64,000 nucleotides of DNA from Thinopyrum elongatum (Eukaryota > Streptophyta > Magnoliopsida > Poales > Poaceae): NCBI GenBank assembly GCA_011799875.1, contig CM022303.1, positions 193,427,700 through 193,491,699 of the forward strand, read 5' to 3'. The notes below the pieces were generated by a model. It was not told where the DNA came from. It worked only from the letters and a program-made list of their open reading frames with translations, and made no database searches. Made by a program: the position numbers and the translations under genes. Positions 1 to 10,800 of this stretch are shown one piece after another (the stretch's first letter is position 1; the number at the start of each line of letters is the position of its first letter).

Positions 1-544
1 CCACCTCACACTGTGGCCAAATTACCTGAAGTCTGTGCTAGGCTAAAAAGTGTTCTTTGTGAGGGTGGATGGCTGGTCTCAAGTTTAAAACTTGTTGTAT
101 TACGTATACGTAGACGTAGAGATAGTGCAGCAGTTTTGAAAGTTTGAATCCAAACATCATAATGCAATTTCTACCGTTGATTGGACTCATCCGATGACCT
201 AGGGTGATGGGATTCGCAGCTACAGTAAAAACACCCGCCCGCCACGCTAAGCATGTGAAGCTAATAATTAGTAGTAGTAGTAGTAGTAGTAGTACTATTA
301 TTGATTGGACTCATCCGATAACCTGTTGCAATGCACGTACAATTATGTATTCGGGATTTTTTTTGCCTCAGCGCAGCACCCACTCTGAGAAGCGACTCGA
401 AAGCCATTCATAAATTTAGTAAGTTTATCATAGGCATATCATTTAGTATTACATACAATAGGTCATCAACGCACGATAACGAGGATACATTATAAATACT
501 AAAGTTTTTCTCACACAACAAATAACAAAGCGATGAAATAAACT
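1..544. other. Downstream flank with small direct repeat and (AGT)n microsatellite
   Basis: No gene is supported here; this is the 3' side of the minus-strand DUF295 gene. A 24-bp sequence (TTGATTGGACTCATCCGATG and four more bases) occurs at 177-200 and again, with one change, at 301-324. An (AGT)n microsatellite of about 24 bp lies just before the second copy (about 270-293). Confidence 0.6.
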
Positions 545-1674
545 TCAGGTCAACCAATCCTTGGCATTGGAAACGCTTGCTTTGAACCATAAGTGATTCT
601 CTGGGCAGGGCCAGCTATTTTCAATATCGAGACCAACGCAAGACTCGTCATCTAGGTTGAAGCGGCCTATATCAGGACACATATTGTGATAGCCAGGGTA
701 GGGAACCATAGTAATGTCCGAGGTATAGATACAGTTGCTTCTCATAAATGGTAGTAACGTTGTGCTAACAACAGCTGGATCGCCTTTCACCATCAGTGGA
801 TAGTTTAGTCCAAGGAAGAGCGAGTTTTCTCCAAGAATATCAATACTGAACCAAGCAGAAGGTGCTGGCGCTGGCACACTAGTATCCATCCCGAATACCC
901 TGCAACGGATGTTGGAATAGGTCCGGAGAGTGCGGCCATGGGAGACAACACCTGCTTCCTTAATAACATCAGCAGTGCCCTGTATACAGACAAGAAGAGG
1001 TGATCCATCGGAGTAAGTTGCTAGGCGCCATTGAGTATGTAGGTCCCACTCGTGATCATCACCATCGTCATCTCCCCCTTGGTTATAAAATTTTCCAAGT
1101 ATCGGTGGGGGAATGTTGACAGGACCTTGGAAATAGAGAAGGTTAATTAGTACAGGGATACTAACTCACATGCATGGTGAATGTAACAATTATAATTACA
1201 GTGGAAGACAAACGTACCAAAACAATAAGGATCCCATGCGAAAACAGTGCCAAAAGTGGTGGCAGCAAACACAAGACCCTCGTATTGAATTGTATCACAG
1301 TACACATCCGTGTACAAAAACTGATTTTTGAGCAATATCCATCGAGTCGAAGGACTAAGGACGACAACAAGCTTGTCGAAGATAGCGACAACACAAGCAT
1401 TTCTATAATCCCAAGAGCGTCTGGGAACTCGACAAATTGCTATCTTTTGTAGACGACAGCCACCATGATCGTATTGGAATGTACGTAGATCATCGGTGTG
1501 CTCAACCTCAGGGCAGTCTAAGATTTTTGGAAGTGGAACCCGGTGACGAGTGTACACATTCACAAGTTCCCACTCACTGAATTGGGAGAGGGCTGTAGTT
1601 GTGAGTATGATAGTACGGACCCACCAGGTCCACTCCCAAATGCATGCAAGTGCCTCTTTACTACTCAGATGCAC
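545..1674 (-). pseudogene. DUF295 (KIB1-4 beta-propeller) gene, 5'-truncated, F-box missing
   Basis: Two minus-strand exons fit in phase. Exon 1 runs 1674-1218 and ends at a GTACGT donor; exon 2 runs 1125-545 after a TTTCCAAG acceptor and ends in a stop. Together they make 346 codons including the stop, with one codon split by the intron. The C-terminal half has the DUF295 signature: a stretch like 'NSLFLGLNYP', then 'NCIYTSD', then 'DIGRFNLDDES'. Grass proteins of this family are usually F-box/DUF295 proteins that act as substrate receptors of SCF ubiquitin ligases. Here no F-box is seen upstream; the first Met is followed by unrelated-looking residues, and an anonymous tandem duplication begins about 60 bp further out. 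I therefore read it as 5'-truncated. An undetected upstream exon is possible but I see no candidate within 1 kb. Confidence 0.7.
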
Positions 1675-1734
1675 CCCTCAATTTTTTATCTCTAATCCAC
1701 CCTGCTGATATCTGGGACCCACATCATTGTCAAC

Positions 1735-1796
1735 GTAGAGTCAATTAACAACAGAATTGCACAACGTATAGTCAATTAACAACAGAATTGCACAAC
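1735..1796. repeat. 31-bp tandem duplication
   Basis: Two copies of a 31-bp unit (1735-1765 and 1766-1796) containing GTCAATTAACAACAGAATTG differ at a single base. They lie just upstream of the truncated DUF295 gene. The very low divergence suggests a recent slippage or repair event. Confidence 0.85.
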
Positions 1797-2409
1797 GCAT
1801 TTTTTTGAGGATTTATTCAGATGGAGCAAGGTATAAACTAGGTTGTGCGGTCTCTGTGGCCCGTCTAACAACATGACCAGTCCAGCAGTTTTTTCTTTGG
1901 GAAAATAGGTAGCCCACCATTTATTTTTGAAGAATACCCAACCTAGGCCTATTTGTTTTCTCCGACTTACTGGGTTGCAAATCTTTCGAGACGAGGAGGG
2001 ATGCATTTCGGCCTGGCTAGAATATGGGCAGTAAATCTTAAAAGTAATATGAAATGGGCTGCAAATTCCAAAAAAAATATAGCAAATGGGCAATTAGTTT
2101 CGCTTTTTGTTTTTGTTCTTCACTGATATTTTATATTTATTGGATTTTAACATAACATAGTATTACTTTATTTTTAAATTATTTTAGTATGGCTCCTAAT
2201 TTTGGGATTAAAACTATTTCGTACCCCAGCAAAAATAAGCGAATTTTGAAAATTTCGCATATTTTTAGTTCAAATTTTAACCCTGATACTGACCAGAAAA
2301 TGGGCGGCAATTCTAAAAATGGAAAATGGGCTGCAATAAATTCCATATGAATTAGCAAATGGGCTCTAAATTATAGAAATAATAGCAAATGGGCTGTACA
2401 CGCCACAGA
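1797..2409. other. AT-rich intergenic sequence, no gene seen
   Basis: No reading frame, splice pattern or terminal repeat is convincing. The motif AAATGGGC(T/A) recurs several times (near 2050, 2080, 2330, 2360 and 2390) amid AT-rich sequence, suggesting decayed repeat material of unknown class. Confidence 0.4.
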
Positions 2410-3583
2410 TTTCGAGGCTGGCTTGTTCACGCAAGGCTTTGTCAACTTATAGTCAACACACGATTCTAGCAGCAATGACTGTTGGATGTCCATCGAACGA
2501 CCGACATGCTTCTTCAATATCTGATCTTCCTGCTCCAGCCGCCTAAACCAGCGCTGGCGGGACTGCCTGCTGCCTCCTCTTGTGGCCGGCTATGATGCCG
2601 CGCAGGCTTCACCAGCCCACCCTACTCCCTCCGCTGGCTTGGCCATCCCTCTACCCAACCGCACCTCCTGTTATTCTCCAGTGATGGCAGCCTCATGCCG
2701 TAGCCGAACCAGTCAACCGTCATACTCCCCTCAGCGTGGGCATCCGCTGCTGTGTCTTCGCCGGCTCCGGGTCATTCCAGTCCTAGGCCTCACCGTCGTC
2801 CACCGCGTTGGTGCTCTAGGCGCGGCGTGCTCAACGTGGTCAACATTGAACAAATGACAGCCATCAGAATAGGGATGTACGTGGAGAGGCTGACAGTAGA
2901 GACCCCCATGGTCCATGGCCGCACACAAGCAACTGCATCCTTATTACGCAAAAAAAATGATTCCTCCCCCTGACATCTGGGACCCACCGGATTCGGAGGC
3001 TGGCCTGTGGGCCTACTAAGTTGATGCGTACGCATGGCTTTGTCAACTTAGTCAACAAACAATTCTAGCAGCAGTGACCATTGGATGTTAATCGAACGAC
3101 CCTGCTGCTTCTTCAATCTCTGATCTTCTTGCACCAGCCGCCCAAACCAGCATCGGCGGGACCGCCTCTCCTGCCTCCAGTGGCCGGTTGTGCTGCCGCG
3201 CAGGCCTCACCGCCCCACCCTACTCCCACAGCTGGCCAGGCCTTCCCTTTACTCACCCACACCCCCTGTTATTCTCTGGCGACGGCAGCCTCAAACCGCA
3301 GCCGAACCAGTTAAACCTCGTACTCCCCTCCGCGTGGGCATCCACTGCTGCGTATTCCCCGGCTCCGGGTCATTCCCTTCCTAGGTTGCGCCGTCGTCCA
3401 CCACCTTGGTGCTCTCGGATGGTACATCATCGCCAATGCAGTCAACGAACGACAGCCATCAGAAGAGGACTGTACGTGGAGAGGCTGACAGCTGGGTTCA
3501 TGGACACACGCAAGGAAGTGCCTCCTTATTACGCGCAAAATAATGATTCCTCCACCTGACAGCTCAGACCCACTGGAAGGGCC
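2410..3583. repeat. Anonymous ~0.6-kb direct tandem duplication
   Basis: Two adjacent diverged units (about 2410-2991 and 2992-3583) share the same order of landmarks: GAGGCTGGC, a GGCTTTGTCAACTTA block, ATTCTAGCAGCA, ATCGAACGACC, a C-rich stretch around CCAGCCGCC, and an ending CCTGACA(T/G)CT followed by ACCCAC. A third, partial copy of the ending appears near 3609-3700. Several short open frames occur in different phases on both strands of each unit, none conserved enough between the two copies to be called a gene. Class unknown. Confidence 0.65.
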
Positions 3584-4094
3584 TTTGTATTTCATGAAAA
3601 AAACATTCCCCCTGACAGCTGGGACCCACCGGCTTTATCTTCGCACACAAGGAAGTGCCTCCTTATTACGTGCAAAAAAAGTTGATGACCCCTGACAGTT
3701 GGGACCCACCAGGTCGAAGCATACGTAGTGTTATCTGTCTGGTCGCGAACGTGTACGTACATAGCGGTTGATCGATCTCTCTGCAGTGATGAACCGTGGC
3801 CGAGTAAGGAGTGGCACGTGTCCTAGTAGAGCTGCCGATGTAGCATGTCACGCAGTCCCGTCTATATCGTGTACACGTATGTACAGACACGCTGCAAGAA
3901 CGTAAATACAGTTACATACGTACATACTGGCGGGGTCTCAAACGCATACAGCGACGGCGTCCTTTTCATTGGCAGCCAACTGGCTGGGTCGGAACGGAGG
4001 AAACAATGTTGTGTTCATCGGGAGGCAACCGACTGGGTCGGAATACGTCCTGCTCATTGGGAGCCAACCGGCTTGGACAGAACAGCCGAAACGA
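3584..4094. other. Partial repeat endings and GTAC-rich unclassified sequence
   Basis: The first 120 bp repeat the 'CCCCTGACAGCTGGGACCCACC' ending of the preceding duplication. From about 3720 to 3940 the sequence is rich in CGTAC/GTAC words and then merges into the minisatellite region. No gene is supported. Confidence 0.4.
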
Positions 4095-4740
4095 GGTCTG
4101 GCGTACCGCAGAACGGAAGAAACGGCCTTCTGTTCAACGCCGTATGGTTGAAACCGGGTCCTGTTCATCAGGAAGGGTCTGGCGTACCGCAGAATAGAGG
4201 AGACGGACTTTTGTTCGAGTGCCTACGGTCGAAACGGGGTCCTGTTGATCGGGAAGGGTGTGGCGTATCGCAAAATGAAGGAAACGGACTACTGTTCGAG
4301 CGCCTACGGTCGAAACAGGGTCCTGTTCATCCACCGTCTACTGCCTCGCTCTAGCCTCCACGAGCTACTATTCATCCACCATCGACTTCTTCCAGCCTCC
4401 ACCAGCTACTGTTCATCCATGGGCTACTATTCATCCAGCCTCCATCGGCTACTATTCATCCAGCCTCCACGGGATCCTGTTCATCCACCCCCAACTGGCT
4501 GGGGTGCGGCGGCCTCCTCGGATTCCTGTTCATCCAGCGGCAACCGCCTACTACAACGGGGTCATGTTCATCCAAGCCCCATCGGGAACTATTCATCCAC
4601 AACCAACCCAACCGGCTCGACTCACCACGTCTCGACTCATTCTACGTATCGCGCACGCGGTAGCAATGGTCACTGTTCATCGAGAGGCAACCCAACACAC
4701 TGGCTGGCTGCATCTTGCACGGAGGCTCGATCGGCTTCTG
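4095..4740. repeat. 81-bp minisatellite followed by CTGTTCATC-rich array
   Basis: Three tandem 81-bp units start at 4095, 4176 and 4257, each beginning GGT(C/G)TGGCGTA and ending near GGGTCCTGTT. They are followed to about 4740 by irregularly spaced CTGTTCATCC/CTATTCATCC words. Because 81 is a multiple of three, one frame stays open across the array (3845-4354 and 4245-4778); I regard those frames as by-products of the repeat, not proteins. Confidence 0.7.
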
Positions 4741-4974
4741 TAAGCAGCAGCAGCAATCGATTGCTCGGGTTCAGTTAGCAGCAGCAGCAAAGGAATCGCT
4801 CGGGTTCAGTTAACAGCCAAGGGATCGGTCACTACGGTTTAGTAATGTAGCTAGTGCAATCGCTCGGGTTCAGTAAGCGAACGCCTCTCCCTCGGGTTCA
4901 GTTAGAGCCAACGCCTCGCACACACACGCGCCTACGTATGAGAGAAACGCGCAAACTGCAGTGCATTGCTCGGC
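4741..4974. repeat. CAG-rich and CGCTCGGGTTCAGT interspersed repeat
   Basis: The word GCTCGGGTTCAGT recurs at about 4764, 4797, 4861 and (shortened) 4893, interleaved with two (AGC)n runs. It bridges the minisatellite and the CACTA end. It may be CACTA subterminal sequence, which is typically repetitive, but that is inference. Confidence 0.5.
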
Positions 4975-5263
4975 CCCGACCACCCACCGTAACCGGGAAC
5001 TCCGCGAAAATTTCCTCGCCCTCACTTCTACCACAATTTTTTATGTCATGGACAGCCCAAAGAATGTCATGCAGGTGCGTCCCTGGCCCGCCCAGGACGA
5101 AAATCCCATTTTCTGTCATGAGTTTTTGTCATAGAAGTAGGAGCCCACCACATCAATGATGACACGTGTTTTTGTCACAATTATTGTCATAGAAGTGTCA
5201 TAACCATGACAGAAAAAAATTCGTTCGGGCCATAATGTCACCGATGTGTATTTTTTTGTAGTG
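4975..5263 (-). mobile_element. CACTA transposon end (terminal and subterminal region)
   Basis: Read on the minus strand, position 5263 begins CACTACAAAAAAATACAC, the classic CACTA (DTC) terminus of Triticeae elements. It is followed by subterminal sequence dense in GTCAT/ATGACA words (5035-5215) and a GC-rich block. The terminus abuts MULE transposase coding sequence at 5264, so this is a real insertion border. No matching second terminus was found to the left within the window, so the far end is either lost or obscured, and the 3-bp target duplication cannot be confirmed. Confidence 0.75.
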
Positions 5264-6224
5264 ATCATGAACCATGTCCATGAAACCTCTCTCTTTGACT
5301 GAAACAAGCCAATAGCAACAGGGAACATCCAATTGTGGCCATCTAGAGCATTGCATGCTGCCAATTGACCATTCCACTTGCCAGTTAAAGAAAAAGAGCC
5401 TATGCTCAAATATGGACGACACCCTTCTTTGAAGCCATCGATGCAAGGATTTCAAGCCATAAAGAACTTAGAGAAAACGACTTTGTCATCCTCTATTACC
5501 TCAGTATCTATCTCAACAACACTACCAGGTGACCTCTTCTCCATCTCTGCTTTGAAGTTATAAAGCATCCTAAAGGTATTCGCCCAATCACCATATAATT
5601 GCTTCATTGCCCTTTGTTTTGTCTTCCACACTGTGGTATATTTCAGCTTAATGGGGTACTGATTTTCTAAGTCTACTAAAAGTTTCTTTGTAGTAGTGCT
5701 TGGTTTCTTGGCTAAAATAGGATTGATCTTTTCTGCAACACAAATGTGCGATGTCATTGTTGGTACTCTCTATGAACTTGTAATACAAGTATGTTGATGT
5801 GGAATTTGATTAACCCTAATGGTACTTCCATCAGGTTGTCGTCTAGCAGATATGTACCACTTGCAAGGCTTGATGTTTTCATCAAATCCTCTGCACATCG
5901 CATAAACTTCTTTCTATCAGTATACTTAGTCTTGGCATCAAACTCATGCTTGACTGCATAAATCTTGAAACACATCCTAAACTCATCCATGTTTGGCCAC
6001 AACTTCCCCACTTCAATAACATGATTTTCTTTGTCATAGACATTTACCATCTCATCATCATGTGCATCATCAACACCATCTACAGCATCTTCCATCAACT
6101 GTCCATCCACATCTTCGGATGAATCTCTGTTAGCATTAGCAAGCAAACTAGATTTCCCCCTCTCCTCATTATCTCTATCATCTACTGGTATGCCAAAAAA
6201 ATTGCCATCTCAATGTCGGCCATT
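5264..6224 (-). pseudogene. MULE (MuDR/MURA-type) transposase fragment
   Basis: Three minus-strand frames read in family order. First comes an acidic N-terminal region with 'GIPVDD' and then 'FRMCFKIYAVKHEF' of the MULE DNA-binding region (about 6200-5830). Then 5757-5452 carries the pre-catalytic region with 'YGDWANTFRMLYNFKAEME'. Then 5450-5264 carries 'CIDGFKEGCRPYLSIGSFSL' and 'GKWNGQL', the start of the DDE catalytic domain. The frame changes at about 5755 and near the N-terminal T-tract at about 6195, and the protein is cut off at 5264 by the CACTA end. The rest of the catalytic domain is not in the window. It is therefore a dead transposase remnant. Mutator elements encode this enzyme for cut-and-paste transposition. 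Confidence 0.75.
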
Positions 6225-6581
6225 GGTGCAGTGAACAAATCTGTAGGGTCATCTAATTCTACTGAATTCCAATCAATGGTAGCAACCCTTGCAGCACCAT
6301 CCCCCTATTTGTCAATGTCAGTTCCATCTCGTTCAGCCCACTCGCGCCCCCACAATCTAGATTCCAAATCATCCGAAAATAGAGGCACCGCGGTCAGATC
6401 TAACTCGACACGGAGTAGGGTTCCAAATTCACTCACCTCATCCGCCGCAGCCAAGAACGATAGCTCCGTGGCTTGCCGCCCACCGCCAGGAAAGAAGAGA
6501 GGACCAAGGAGGGTTCAGTCTTGCATGGGGGACCCACGTGTCTTAACATAAGCTCATTACATTGACGACCGTTTATCGCCT
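6225..6581. other. 5' flank of MULE transposase up to the LTR-array junction
   Basis: GC-rich sequence upstream of the transposase start region, possibly a 5' UTR or exon of the MULE gene. It ends abruptly at about 6582 where Gypsy leader sequence begins. Confidence 0.4.
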
Positions 6582-6783
6582 ACTAAAAGATTCAATTGCA
6601 AGATCTAAAGATATACCTTCAAGCACTCACCTCCCCGGCAACGGCGCCAGAAAAGAGCTTTGTTGACGGGGTGTGAGTGCCTCTTACCTAACCTCCCTGG
6701 CAACGGCGCCAGAAAAGAGATTCGTTGACGGGGTGTGAGTGCCTCTTACCTAACCTCCCCAGCAACGGCGCCAGAAAAGAGCT
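6582..6783 (-). repeat. Truncated leader of a further array unit, with three PBS-bearing repeats
   Basis: On the minus strand this follows the LTR end at 6784 and contains three copies of a roughly 65-bp segment. Each copy carries CTCTTTTCTGGCGCC (primer-binding site region), and the copies are joined by GTTAGGTAAGAGGCACTC. The other two leaders in the array have two copies. Homology with the other leaders stops at about 6582. Confidence 0.8.
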
Positions 6784-7821
6784 TGATGTCTACTATGCAA
6801 CTTTATTCCTGTAGACTCGTGTTGGGCCTCCAAGCGCAGAGTTTTGTAGGGCAGTAGCAATTTTCCCTCAAGTGGATGACCTAAGGTTTATCAATCCGTG
6901 GGAGGCATAGGATGAAGATGGTCTCTCTCAAACAACCCTGCAACCAAATACAAGAAATCTCTTGTGTCCCAACACACCCAATGCAATGGCAAATTGTATA
7001 GGTGCACTAGTTCGGCAAAGAGATGGTGATAAAAGTGTAATATGGATGGTAGAAATATATTTTTATAATCTAAATAAATAAAAACAGCAAGGTAGCAACT
7101 GACAAAAGTGAGCACAAACGGTATTGCAATGCTTGAAAACACCATATGATCTGACTATATTAACAAAGCCCGCGATACATCAAGATTGTGCATCTCAAGA
7201 ACACGAGAGAGAGAGAGAGAGAGATTAAACACATAGCTACTAGTACAAACCCTCAGCCCCGAGGGTGGACTACTCTCCCCTCATCGTGGTGGCCGCCAGG
7301 ATGATGAAGATGGCCACCGATGATGATTTCCCCCTCCGGCAGGGTGCCGGAACGGGGTCTAGATTGGATCTCATGGATACAGAGGCTTTGCGGCGGCGGA
7401 ACTTCTGATCTAGGTCTACCCCGAGGGTTTTTGGAATATTTGGGAATTTATAGGGCGAAGAGGCGGTGCGGGAGGCCACCGAGGTGGGCACAACCCACAG
7501 GGGCGCGCCTGGGGTCCCAGGCACGCCCTGGTGGGTTGTGCCCCCCTCGGGGCACCCCCCAGGTGCTGCTCTGGCCCATTGGATGTCTTCTGGTCCATAA
7601 AAAATCCACAAAAAGTTTCGCGGTGTTTGGACTCCGTTTGATATTGATTTCCTGCGATGTAAAAAACAAGCAGAAAACAACAACTGGCACTGGGCATTGG
7701 GTCAATAGGTTAGTCCCAAAAAATGATATAAAGTTGCTATAAAATGATTGTAAAACATCCAAGAATGATAATATAACAGCATGAAAACTTCATAAATTAT
7801 AGATACGTTGGAGACGTATCA
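6784..7821 (-). repeat. LTR 1 of the array, internally deleted (1,038 bp)
   Basis: Begins TGATACGTCTCC (minus strand, 7821) and ends GTAGACATCA (6784). Relative to LTR 2 it lacks about 527 bp (positions 12271-12797 of LTR 2). The deletion joins at the shared 6-mer GAAAAC, the mark of illegitimate recombination. It keeps a TATA-like CCCTATAAATTCCC (7442-7455 region) and a (GA)10 tract at 7205-7224. Confidence 0.9.
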
Positions 7822-10800
7822 GCATCCCCAAGCTTAATTCCTACTCGTCCTCGAGTAGGTAAATGATAAAAGAAATAATTTATGAAGTGTGAATGCTAGC
7901 AAAGTGCATAAGTTTGATCAATGATAATTTCAATCACTTTTCCTAGCATTATAACAACAATTGTTTCTTATAAAACTTCTCATGTTAAAGTAGCAACCAA
8001 TTCACATGTTAAGGTTCAAATAATGAATTCTCTTGAAACTCAACAACCTATGTTCTCAGTCACCAAACAATTGCAATTCAACTTATTCAACAGAGTCTAA
8101 GTAAGAGCTTCACATACTCAACCATCATATAGTCTTCTATGATTGCTAACACTCACCGCATACACATGAGCAAAACGTTTCAATCGGACACATAGAAAGA
8201 TGGGGGCTTATAATTTCGCCTCCCAATGTATTCACCTCAAGGGTGATGTCAACAATAATAACTCATGCTACCCATATCCAACTGGATATATGTGCCTAGA
8301 TCTTTCCTCACCACATGATGCCTGCCAAAAGAGAAAAATAAAAAGGAATAGAGAGAAAAACTTTGACTCTTGCATAAAAGTAAATACATAAAAGTAAAAG
8401 ATAGGCCCTTCGCAGAGGGAAGCAGAGGTTTCCATGCGCTTATTTGTTTGTATGCTCAACCCCTTAGTGCAAAAGAACGTCATGTTATATTGCCCCTTAA
8501 GATAGCAACCTTTATTATGCAGACTGTCGCTTTTATTCTTTGCCATCACAAGTTCGTACAACGCTCAATTTTCTCTTACACTAAATGATCTAACACTTTT
8601 AGCAGCAATTTTTATTGCCTTATTGCACCAATGACAACTTACTTGAAGGATCTTACTCAATCCTTAGGTAGGTATGGTGGACTCTTGAAAATAAGATTTG
8701 GGTTTAAGGGTTTTTGGATGCACAAGTAGTATCTCTACTTGGTGCGGAATTTTTGGCTAGCAAAGATTGGGGGCAAGCACCACATGTTGAAGGATCTATG
8801 ACAATATAACTTCTATGTGAATATGAACAAACATAAACCATTACGTTGTCTTCCTTGTCCAATGTCAACAATTTTGGCATATAATATTTTGATGCGGGCT
8901 CACAATCACAAAATATTTCCAAGATAGTGTATTTGCATGTGAAAGTTCTCTTCCTTATAGTAATCATTCATGAATTGCTTGTATAACCAATATTGTGATT
9001 GTCAAGATTCAAAAGATTTCACTTTCTAAACCCAATGTGAAGCCACTACTAGGCATGATATGGACATATAATTTCAACTTCATGGTATTCAATTCATTCA
9101 ACAATTTACTCATAGGATATAAGTGAAGCACAAGAGTAAATGACAAGCTACTCCAAAAAGATATAAGTGAAGATCAAGCGAGTAGTTAAGTAAATAGGTA
9201 GCTAATTGTGGACTCTCTCTTATTTAAAAACTTTCAGATTTAAGTATTTTATTAAAAAAGCAAGCAAAACAAAATAAAATGACATTCCAAGAATAGCACA
9301 ACTCATGTGAAGAAGCAAAAACTTAGGCTCAACCGATACTAACCGATAGTTGTTCATGAAGAAAGGTGGGATGCCTACCGGGGCATCCCCAAGCTTAGAT
9401 GCTTGAGACTTCTTGAAATATTATCTTGGGATGCCTTGGGCATCCCCAAGCTTGAGCTTTTGTGTCTCCTTAATTCCTTTTATATCACGGTTTCCTAAAT
9501 CTTAAAAACTTCATCCACACAAAACTCAACAAGAACTCGTGAGATAAGTTAGTATAAATCAATGCAAAACCTTATCATTCTTTACTGTAGGAAATCATTA
9601 AAATTATTATTCAACATTGAATAATAAATGCCTCTGCATATTTAACATTTCTATCCTCAAATAGAATCGTCAAACAAGCAAACATTTGCAAACAATGCAA
9701 ACATAACAGCAATCTGTCTAAACAGGACAGTCTGTAAAGAGTGCAATATTCATCATACTTCCCTAACTCCAAAAATTCTTAAAAATTACCACACTGTAGA
9801 AAATTTATCATAGCTTATTGTGCAAAACATTTCAACATTTTATCACATTCTGACTTTTCTGGAGAATTTTTGCAACAGCGATAAACTTTCTGTTTTGAAA
9901 CAGCAACTCCTATACTTGCAAAATAAGCATGGTAAAGGCTATCCTTGACATTTTTATTGAAATGAAAGATGCAAAACATTATTATAAGTATCAGCAAGCA
10001 AATCATAAAAAAATAAAATGACACTCCAAGCAAAACACATATCATGTGACGAATGAAAACATAGCTCCAAGTGAGGTTACCGATAGTGTTGAAGACGAAA
10101 GAGGGGATGCCTTCCGGGGCATCCCCAAGCTTAGTTGCTTGGATGTTCCTTGAATATTACCTTGGGGTGAATTGGGAATCCCCAAGCTTAGGGTCTTGTC
10201 ACTCATTATTCTCCTCATATCGATATCTCACCCAAAACTTGAAAACTTCAGTCACACAAAACTTAACGGAACTTCGTGAGATGGGTTAGTATGATAAAGA
10301 CAAATCATTCACTTTGGTACTGTCAAAGACAAGATTCATAACTGTTTCCACACAATGCCTACTGTATCATATCATTTCCACAATTTATATTGAGCAATAT
10401 AAGCCATAGAAACTAGAAAATAAGCAAACTATGCATTGAAAACAGAATCTGTCAAAAACAGAACAGTCTGTAGTAATCTGTACTCCAACCATACTTCTGC
10501 TACTCCAAAAATTATGAAAAACTAGGAAAACGTAGAAAATTAGTATGCCCAACAACTGTAAAAAGTTCAGAGTTTTTCCACGGTCCAGTGAATTTAAACA
10601 ATTCTGTTACTGGGCACAAAAGTTTCTGTTTTTGCACAGAATCAAGTCAACTATCATCCACACTATCCCAAAGGCTTTACTTGGTACTTTATTAAAATAA
10701 AAGCTATTAAACATGATTAATACAGTAGCATAACCATGTGAACACACAAAAACAGTAGTTAAAAGTGTTGGGTTGTCTCCCAACAAGCGCTTTTCTTTAA

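Noticed and set aside
7270..7742. Overlapping frames on both strands in each array LTR (also 12923-13415, 18578-19068)
   Set aside because: They lie wholly within LTRs, change phase between copies and have no domain; they are not genes.
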